Assembly (NCBI GenBank): GCA_036406615.1
Contig: DASXAQ010000124.1
Coordinates: forward strand, 1-18,845
DNA from: DASXAQ01 sp036406615
GTDB lineage: Bacteria; Actinomycetota; UBA4738
Length of the DNA stretch: 18,845 nt
Direction: 5' to 3'
Shown here: positions 14,253-18,845 of the stretch, one piece after another
Numbering within the stretch: the stretch's first letter is position 1
How the letters are laid out: each line of letters starts with the position of its first letter
The notes under the pieces: model-generated
Told to the model about the DNA's origin: nothing
Seen by the model: only the letters and a program-made list of their open reading frames with translations
The model's database searches: none
Translations under genes and position numbers: made by a program

Positions 14253-15113
14253 GTGGAGACGACGGACGCGGTCGAGCCCGATCCGAGCCCCGAGGCGCCG
14301 GCGACCGCCGCGGCCGTCAACCCGCATGCCGTCACGGAGCTTCGGCCCCAGCCCCATGCCGTCGACACGCACTGTCATCTGTTCCTGATGGAGGCTCAGG
14401 CCGCGGACGCGGTGGCCGCCGCCAGGCGCGAGGGGGTGGCCAGGCTCCTGTGCGTCGGGATCGACGTGGAATCCAGCCAGCGGTCCCTGGACCTGGCCGA
14501 GTCGTTCCGCGGCGTGTTCGCCACCGCGGGCATGCACCCGCACACGGCCTCGGATCTCGATGCAGGGGCGGGAGCCAGGATCGAGGAGATGCTGGCTCAC
14601 CCGCTCGTGGTCGGCGTCGGCGAGACGGGTCTCGACTATTACCGGAGGCTTTCGCCGGTCGAGGATCAACGCCGGGCGTTCCGGGCGCACGTGGCGCTCT
14701 CGCGCGAAACCGACAAGCCCCTCGTGGTCCACGTCCGTGACGCGTGGGAGGACGCCTTGGCCGACCTTCAGGCCGAGCGCGCGGAGCGAGTCGTCCTGCA
14801 TTGCTTCACCGGCGATCTCTCCGTCGCGCACGAGGCGGCGGCGCGCGGCTACCACGTGTCGTTCGCCGGCAACGTCACGTACCCGAACGCGACGCGCATC
14901 CGCGACGCGGTCGCGGCCCTGCCGTCCGATCGGATCGTCGCCGAGACCGACAGCCCGTTCCTGCCGCCGCAGTCGATGCGCGGATCGTCCAACGTGCCCG
15001 AAAACGTCATGGCGGTGATCGCCGCGCTCGCGGAGGTTCGAAGTCTCGACGTGCATGAGATGGTCGCGGCGACCACCGAGAACGCGCTCGCGGCCTTCCC
15101 GCTCATGCGCTAG
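14253..15113 (+). CDS. tatD: TatD-family metal-dependent hydrolase (DNase-like)
   Basis: A 286-residue protein. GTG 14253 is the only start codon between the metG stop and the conserved core, but it has no ribosome site, so coupling to metG translation is likely. Residues 1-34 are an Ala/Pro/Glu-rich extension not seen in most TatD proteins. The TIM-barrel amidohydrolase core keeps every metal ligand: D-T-H40-C-H42, G-V-G-E124-T-G-L-D-Y-Y, V-H160-V-R-D, L-H183-C-F-T-G and E-T-D233-S-P-F. Family members are Mg/Mn-dependent 3'-5' exonucleases linked to DNA repair, or D-aminoacyl-tRNA deacylase-like enzymes; the exact substrate here is not shown. The order metG-tatD-rpfB-rsmA-ispE is conserved in actinobacteria, which supports orthology to M. 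tuberculosis Rv1008 (from memory). Confidence 0.93.
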   Translation: METTDAVEPDPSPEAPATAAAVNPHAVTELRPQPHAVDTHCHLFLMEAQAADAVAAARREGVARLLCVGIDVESSQRSLDLAESFRGVFATAGMHPHTASDLDAGAGARIEEMLAHPLVVGVGETGLDYYRRLSPVEDQRRAFRAHVALSRETDKPLVVHVRDAWEDALADLQAERAERVVLHCFTGDLSVAHEAAARGYHVSFAGNVTYPNATRIRDAVAALPSDRIVAETDSPFLPPQSMRGSSNVPENVMAVIAALAEVRSLDVHEMVAATTENALAAFPLMR

Positions 15114-15139
15114 AGGCTTCGTGTGGCCCTCGAACCACC

Positions 15140-15155
15140 CCGAACGCCCGTTCGG
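15140..15155 (+). terminator. hairpin after tatD, possible terminator
   Basis: CCGAAC (15140-15145) and GTTCGG (15150-15155) form a perfect 6-bp stem with a GCCC loop, or 7 bp with a 2-nt loop. It lies 26 nt after the tatD stop and just upstream of the next promoter. No T-run follows, so it may act poorly as an intrinsic terminator. Confidence 0.4.
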
Positions 15156-15163
15156 TGACCAGC

Positions 15164-15193
15164 TTGCAGCTTAGGTTGAGGCTTTGCTAGGGT
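15164..15193 (+). promoter_or_regulatory. candidate promoter of the G5-DPBB wall protein gene
   Basis: TTGCAG (15164-15169), an 18-bp spacer and TAGGGT (15188-15193) lie 75 bp before the ATG at 15269. The implied leader of about 70 nt carries AAGGA 11 nt before the start and a GC-rich hairpin (arms CCGCC and GGCGG). I see no match to the cyclic-di-AMP (ydaO) riboswitch that controls some rpf genes. Confidence 0.4.
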
Positions 15194-15268
15194 CGCCAGG
15201 CGTTCTCGCGCAGACCCGCCGCCGGGCGGCACCTTCCCCGCTGCGCCACACGAAGGAACGGCGAGCAG

Positions 15269-16288
15269 ATGTCGGAGAAGGTGAGGCGCATCGGCATCAT
15301 GGCGGTGGCCGCGGTCGCCGGCGTGGGCCTCATCCGCATCTCGAGTTCGTCGGCGTTCGCCCTGCCGTCGGCGACTCCAATCCTGAAGTCGAAGGTTTCG
15401 CCGCCGCTGCCCGGACCCACGCCGAACCCGATGCCCGAGCCACTTCCCGGCGTGTCCACCTCGACCGTGAGCCTGGTCCGGCTACCGCTGACGCCGAACG
15501 AAGCCGTCCCGAGCCGCGCGCCGGCAGGCGTGTGGGCGGTGCCGATCGCGTCGCCGTCGTCGGACAACGCGTCGGCGCTCGTGTCGCGCCGGGCAGCGCA
15601 GTCCCGGCGCGCCGGCGTCGGACGCGTCGTCGGCGTCACGATGAAGGTCGGCCGCGCGCAGCCGATGGCCTACCTGACCAACGCCCCGACGGTTGGCGAT
15701 CTCATCGCGGTCCTGGGACTGCGGGTCAACGCCACCGACCGTCTGGCGCCGGGTCCCGCCCAGAGCCCGACCCAGGGCGGGCAGGTCCGGATCGTGCGCA
15801 TCCGCCGGGTGGTCCAGACGGTGCTCGAGCCCGTGCCGTTCACCTCCGTCATCCAGTACTCGAAGTCCATGGTCGCGGGCACCTCGTTCGTCCAGCGGGC
15901 GGGGGTTCCGGGCCGGCAGGTGAGCGTCTACCGGGTCACGTACCGCAACGGCCGGGTTGCCAAGCGCGAGCTGATCTCACGCCGGCAGATCGACCCTGCC
16001 GTGTCTCAACTCCTGGTCGAGGGAGCGCCGGCCCCGCAGAGCGGGGTCGAGATCGGGACGGCGACCTGGTACGCCTGCGAGGGCATGCACGCGGCGCACT
16101 TGTCGCTCCCGTTCGGCACCTCCGTGACGGTCACCGACCTGGACAACGGCAACTCGGTCACTGTGGTAATCAACGACCGTGGGCCGTTCGCGCCGGGGAC
16201 CGACAAGATCATCGACCTCTGCTCGCCGGCCTTCTCGCTCCTCGCCCCCCTCTCGCAGGGCACGGCCAGCGTCCGCATCACGTGGTGA
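15269..16288 (+). CDS. secreted G5-domain wall protein with C-terminal RlpA-like double-psi barrel (rpfB position)
   Basis: A 339-residue exported protein: a signal or anchor segment (about 8-32), a Pro-rich linker (L-P-G-P-T-P-N-P-M-P-E-P), one DUF348-like region (about 118-176), a G5 domain (about 178-256; E-P-V-P-F-T at its start) and a C-terminal DPBB of the RlpA type (263-339). The DPBB shows G-T-A-T-W-Y, H277-L-S-L-P-F-G-T and I-N-D303-R-G-P-F. Compared with RlpA lytic transglycosylases, the roughly 20-residue stretch with T-A-N-G-E-x-Y-D is absent, so the acidic pair placed there is missing while the His is kept. C270 and C318 could form a disulfide. The locus is where actinobacteria encode RpfB (DUF348-G5-Rpf), so a wall-binding and remodelling role fits; catalysis is uncertain. 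ATG with AAGGA 11 nt upstream. rsmA follows directly. Confidence 0.9.
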   Translation: MSEKVRRIGIMAVAAVAGVGLIRISSSSAFALPSATPILKSKVSPPLPGPTPNPMPEPLPGVSTSTVSLVRLPLTPNEAVPSRAPAGVWAVPIASPSSDNASALVSRRAAQSRRAGVGRVVGVTMKVGRAQPMAYLTNAPTVGDLIAVLGLRVNATDRLAPGPAQSPTQGGQVRIVRIRRVVQTVLEPVPFTSVIQYSKSMVAGTSFVQRAGVPGRQVSVYRVTYRNGRVAKRELISRRQIDPAVSQLLVEGAPAPQSGVEIGTATWYACEGMHAAHLSLPFGTSVTVTDLDNGNSVTVVINDRGPFAPGTDKIIDLCSPAFSLLAPLSQGTASVRITW

Positions 16289-16301
16289 TGGCCCGGCGTC
16301 G

Positions 16302-17147
16302 CTGACGCCGGCCGCGCTTCGGGGCCTCGCGGCCCGGCACGGCATCCGGCCCCGCAAGTCCCTGGGACAGCACTTCCTGGTCGAGCCCGCGCTGGCGCGA
16401 CGCATCGTCGAGCTCGCCGGCGTCGTCCCCGGCTCCCGGGTCGTGGAGGTCGGTGCCGGCCTCGGGTCGCTCACGGTCGCGCTGGCTGCGACCGGCGCCC
16501 GCGTCCTGGCGATCGAGGTCGACGAGCGGCTGCTGGCGGCCCTTCGCGAGGCGGTGGGGGCGACGGATCGCGTCGAGGTCGTCCGGGCAGACGCGGCCCG
16601 CGTCGACTGGAAGGAGCTCCTCGGCGTCGAGCCATGGATCATGGTCGCGAACCTTCCGTACAACGTCGCGACGCCGGTCGTGATGCGGGTGCTGGAGGAG
16701 GCGCCGAACGTGCAACGGATGCTGGTGATGGTGCAGCGCGAGGTCGGCGAGCGCCTGGCGGCCGGGCCCGGCGACGAGCAGTACGGGGCCGTCAGCCTTC
16801 GCGTCGCCTACCGCGCCGACGCGTCGGTCGTGCGGCCCGTCGCGCGCACCGTGTTCTGGCCGCAACCGAACGTGGACTCGGTGCTGGTGCGGATCGAACG
16901 GCGCCCGCCGCCGGTTCGCGCGGACGAGCGAACGCTGATGGATCTGATCCGCGTCTCGTTCGCCCAGCGGCGCAAGACCGTGCGCAACGCGCTCCTCCGG
17001 TTCGGGATGGCGAGCGCCGATGCCCGCGCCGCACTCGAGGCGTGCGGAGTGGGCGCCGGCACCCGCCCCGAGGAGCTGGGGTTGGAGGCCTTCGCCTGTC
17101 TGGCCGATGCCGCGGGGCAGCCCGGCTCCGCGACAGGTGGCGCGTGA
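16302..17147 (+). CDS. rsmA: 16S rRNA (adenine1518/1519-N6)-dimethyltransferase
   Basis: It dimethylates two adenines near the 3' end of 16S rRNA during small-subunit assembly. Family motifs are in order: R-K-S-L-G-Q23-H-F-L, the SAM-binding V-E-V-G-A-G-L-G-S-L-T from residue 48, the acidic I-E-V-D-E-R, the catalytic N117-L-P-Y-N, and V-F-W-P-Q-P-N-V-D-S near the C-terminal domain. From CTG 16302 the protein has 281 residues, normal for the family. The start is doubtful: no ATG, GTG or TTG lies in this frame between 16179 and the conserved core. GTG 16179 would overlap the upstream gene by 110 nt with an Arg/Ser-rich shadow-like N-terminus. An ATG overlapping the upstream stop (16288) is out of frame and meets TGA after five codons. 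CTG start, or a one-base error near 16290-16301, are the main options. ispE overlaps the stop by four bases. Confidence 0.93.
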   Translation: MTPAALRGLAARHGIRPRKSLGQHFLVEPALARRIVELAGVVPGSRVVEVGAGLGSLTVALAATGARVLAIEVDERLLAALREAVGATDRVEVVRADAARVDWKELLGVEPWIMVANLPYNVATPVVMRVLEEAPNVQRMLVMVQREVGERLAAGPGDEQYGAVSLRVAYRADASVVRPVARTVFWPQPNVDSVLVRIERRPPPVRADERTLMDLIRVSFAQRRKTVRNALLRFGMASADARAALEACGVGAGTRPEELGLEAFACLADAAGQPGSATGGA

Positions 17148-18088
17148 GCCACGCCCCGGCCGCCGGTGTGAACCGTGTCGATGTCGAGGCCCCCGCGAAG
17201 GTCAACCTGTTCCTCCGCGTGCTGGGCCGGCGCGACGACGGGTACCACGAGCTCCAGACCCTGGTCGCACCCATCGGCCTGGCCGACACGGTGTCGATCC
17301 GGGCCGGCCGCGACGCCGACGCGCGCGAGCTTTCCCTCTCCCTTTCCCTGGAGGGCGAGCCGGCCCTGACGCAGTCCGTCCCGGCCGACGGTTCGAACCT
17401 GGTGCTGCGGGCCGCCCGCGAGCTGGCGGAGGCGGCTGGCGTCCACGGGTTCGCGGAGGTGCGTCTGCACAAGCGGGTCCCGGCGGCCGCGGGGCTGGGC
17501 GGCGGCAGTTCGGACGCGGCGGCCTCGCTGCGCGCGCTGAACGAGCTCTGGGGGTGCGGCCTCGCGACGGACGAGCTGTCGGCGATCGGCGCACGCGTCG
17601 GGTCCGACGTCCCCGCGCTGCTGGCGGACGGCCCCGCCCTCGCATCGGGACGCGGCGAGCACGTCGAGGCCGTGCCGCTCCCCGGGTTTTCGTGCGCGGT
17701 CGTCATGTTCGACTTCGCCGTGTCCACCGCGGACGCCTTCGGGTGGTGGGATGACGATGGTGGAGAGACCGGGCCGGACCCCCAACCCTCGCTCGCAACG
17801 CTGACCGCCGGCGAGGGCGGGGGCGCTTGGCTCGAAGCGTTGCGGTCCGGGGCGCGCAATGACCTGGAGGCTCCCGTCATGAAACGCCATCCGGTGATCC
17901 GCCGGGTTCGCGACCGACTTCTGGAACGTGGAGCGGGTGCCGCCATCATGTGCGGGAGCGGACCGAGCGTCGCCGCCTTCTTCGCCGAGGGAGGCCGTCT
18001 GGACGAATCCGTGGCCGCGGAGCTTGCCGGGATGTCGGGCCGGCCCGTCGTCACGGCCGGCTCGTGGACGCCGAAAGCCGGCGCGTGA
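17144..18088 (+). CDS. ispE: 4-diphosphocytidyl-2-C-methyl-D-erythritol kinase
   Basis: A 314-residue GHMP-family kinase that phosphorylates CDP-methylerythritol with ATP in the MEP route to isopentenyl diphosphate. The substrate-binding lysine lies in A-P-A-K19-V-N-L. The ATP loop G117-L-G-G-G-S-S-D124 includes the catalytic Asp, and the third GHMP motif is M-C-G-S-G-P-S-V near residue 270. The R-R-D-D-G-Y-H-E-L signature is present. An acidic insert (W-W-D-D-D-G-G-E-T-G) is found in the C-terminal half. The GTG start overlaps the rsmA TGA as GTGA, with AGGTGG just upstream, so translation is coupled. GTG 17168 is a weaker alternative. It is the last plus-strand gene of the run; a convergent tRNA-Gln begins 18 bp beyond the stop. 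Confidence 0.96.
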   Translation: MSHAPAAGVNRVDVEAPAKVNLFLRVLGRRDDGYHELQTLVAPIGLADTVSIRAGRDADARELSLSLSLEGEPALTQSVPADGSNLVLRAARELAEAAGVHGFAEVRLHKRVPAAAGLGGGSSDAAASLRALNELWGCGLATDELSAIGARVGSDVPALLADGPALASGRGEHVEAVPLPGFSCAVVMFDFAVSTADAFGWWDDDGGETGPDPQPSLATLTAGEGGGAWLEALRSGARNDLEAPVMKRHPVIRRVRDRLLERGAGAAIMCGSGPSVAAFFAEGGRLDESVAAELAGMSGRPVVTAGSWTPKAGA

Positions 18089-18106
18089 GCCGCGCTCGCT
18101 GACTCG

Positions 18107-18179
18107 CTGGGCCCCCGCGACTCGAACGCGGATCTCCGGGACCAAAACCCGGCGTCACTGCCGATTGGACTAGGGCCCA
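18107..18179 (-). tRNA. tRNA-Gln (anticodon TTG)
   Basis: A 73-nt cloverleaf on the minus strand. The acceptor arms TGGGCCC and GGGCCCA pair fully, starting with the weak U1-A72 pair typical of tRNA-Gln. The D-stem is 3 bp (GTC/GAC). The anticodon stem CCGGG/CCCGG encloses TTTTGGT, with anticodon TTG reading CAA and, by wobble, CAG. The T-arm is CCGCG-TTCGAGT-CGCGG. The discriminator base is G73, as expected for Gln. CCA is not encoded (the next bases are CGA), so it must be added after transcription. It lies between ispE and glmU, as recalled for mycobacteria. Confidence 0.96.
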
Positions 18180-18316
18180 CCCGCGGTGCGGGCGGAGCCA
18201 CGATATCGCGCCCGGCTCCGCGCGCCCGGACGCCAGGGGCACGCGTGGGGCGTCGGGCTGCGCCGGCTTTTGGGACAATCGCAGACGCGTGGCGGCGGGT
18301 GCCGTCGCGCGTCACC

Positions 18317-18366
18317 GGGACGCCCGGGCACCGAGAGAAACCCGGGACGACCGGGCACCGAGAGAA
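18317..18366 (+). repeat. two-copy 23-nt direct repeat in the glmU leader
   Basis: A 23-nt unit at 18317-18339 recurs at 18344-18366 with one mismatch (period 27). Each starts GGGACG and ends CACCGAGAGAA. The second copy runs into the glmU ribosome site (AGAGGA). Each copy also contains part of a short CCGGG/CCCGG-type inverted repeat. Confidence 0.75.
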
Positions 18367-18379
18367 GAGGACGAGTCCC

Positions 18380-18845
18380 GTGCCACGCGCCGCCCCACGC
18401 CGATCCACCTCACGACCCAGCCCGAGGGCCACCCGCTCGGTGGCCGTGGTCGTGCTGGCCGCGGGCAAGGGCAAGCGCATGAAGTCGGCCACGCCGAAGG
18501 TGCTGCATCCGGTGTGTGGCCGTCCGTCCATCTGGCACGTGCTGCGCGCTGCCGCCGGCGCCCGCCCCGCGACCGTCGCGGTGGTCGTGGCCCACGGCCG
18601 CGAGGCCGTCGACGATGCCGTCCGTGGGTTCGGCATGAAGCCGTCGCCGGTGTTCGTCGACCAGGGCGAGCCGCTCGGAACCGGTCACGCGGTCGCGGCC
18701 GCCGAGCGAGCGGTCGCCGGCGCCGACGACGTCCTGGTGATGTCCGGGGACGACCCGCTCGTGACGGTCGGGCACGTGCGCGAGCTGCTCCGCGTCCACC
18801 GGCGCACGAAGGCCGCGGCCACCATCCTCACGACCGACCTGGACG
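18380..18845 (+). CDS. glmU: bifunctional GlcNAc-1-phosphate uridyltransferase / glucosamine-1-phosphate acetyltransferase, 3' truncated by window end
   Basis: The first 155 residues are visible. GTG 18380 was chosen because AGAGGA lies 8 nt upstream; GTG 18440 would drop a 20-residue Arg/Ser/Pro-rich extension but has no ribosome site. The nucleotidyltransferase signature L-A-A-G-K-G-K-R-M-K at 26-35 and P-K40-V-L-H-P-V are classic GlmU. Q-G-E-P-L-G-T-G-H-A-V follows, then S-G-D-D-P-L, where most GlmU proteins have GDVPL. The uridyltransferase half makes UDP-GlcNAc for peptidoglycan. The left-handed beta-helix acetyltransferase half should lie beyond the window. Another sugar nucleotidyltransferase is possible, but the position after ispE and tRNA-Gln supports GlmU. 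The leader has a direct repeat. Confidence 0.93.
   Translation, partial: MPRAAPRRSTSRPSPRATRSVAVVVLAAGKGKRMKSATPKVLHPVCGRPSIWHVLRAAAGARPATVAVVVAHGREAVDDAVRGFGMKPSPVFVDQGEPLGTGHAVAAAERAVAGADDVLVMSGDDPLVTVGHVRELLRVHRRTKAAATILTTDLD

Noticed and set aside
15194..15268. Cyclic-di-AMP (ydaO-type) riboswitch before the G5-DPBB gene
   Set aside because: Such riboswitches precede some actinobacterial rpf genes, but this leader is only about 75 nt and shows none of the conserved blocks I know.
16179..16301. rsmA start at GTG 16179
   Set aside because: It overlaps the DPBB coding sequence by 110 nt and gives an Arg/Ser-rich shadow-like N-terminus with no ribosome site. Kept only as an alternative.
18069..18083. 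Hairpin (CGCCG/CGGCG) as terminator for ispE or the tRNA
   Set aside because: It lies inside the ispE coding sequence and has no T-run on either strand, so chance in high-GC DNA is likely.

Overview
The window is a high-GC bacterial chromosome segment with strong G/C third-position bias, frequent GTG starts, a tRNA-Gln without encoded CCA, and a gene order typical of Actinomycetota. The right two thirds (about 7.9 to 18.8 kb) carry pmt, rsmI, metG, tatD, a G5-domain wall protein at the rpfB position, rsmA, ispE, tRNA-Gln and glmU. As I recall, this is the order of the Mycobacterium tuberculosis Rv1002c-Rv1018c block. The secreted propeller genes and the G5-DPBB protein suggest a lineage outside the well-known mycobacteria and streptomycetes. 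I cannot name a genus.

Left region (1-4314): three genes for exported beta-propeller proteins. A 5'-truncated PD40/TolB-like gene and a complete PD40 gene, clearly paralogous and blade-for-blade co-linear, flank an antiparallel gene encoding a seven-repeat 'DDVWAVG' propeller. A 335-bp divergent spacer holds two strong inverted repeats and a candidate promoter.

Middle region (4315-8619): a membrane-bound PAS-GGDEF-EAL cyclic-di-GMP enzyme preceded by a FliA/WhiG-like promoter motif (TTCA-N16-GCCGATAG). Next is a convergent Tat-exported, probably lipidated thioredoxin-like protein, divergent from rpiA (ribose-5-phosphate isomerase A).

Right region (8616-18845): pmt (protein O-mannosyltransferase) is divergent from a secreted BNR/Asp-box propeller gene that ends in a strong 14-bp hairpin terminator. 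Then come rsmI, metG-tatD, and a G5-DPBB wall protein overlapped or closely followed by rsmA and ispE. A convergent tRNA-Gln(TTG) and the 5' part of glmU follow. The housekeeping genes cover rRNA methylation (rsmI, rsmA), Met-tRNA charging, isoprenoid synthesis (ispE), peptidoglycan precursor supply (glmU) and wall remodelling.

Points for a second look: the cyclic-di-GMP promoter; the G5 protein with a degenerate RlpA-like barrel where actinobacteria usually have Rpf; the missing canonical in-frame start of rsmA; a recurrent -10-like hexamer 6-9 nt before start codons (leaderless mRNAs); and a 23-nt direct repeat in the glmU leader. No transposase, integrase, CRISPR array or phage gene was seen.
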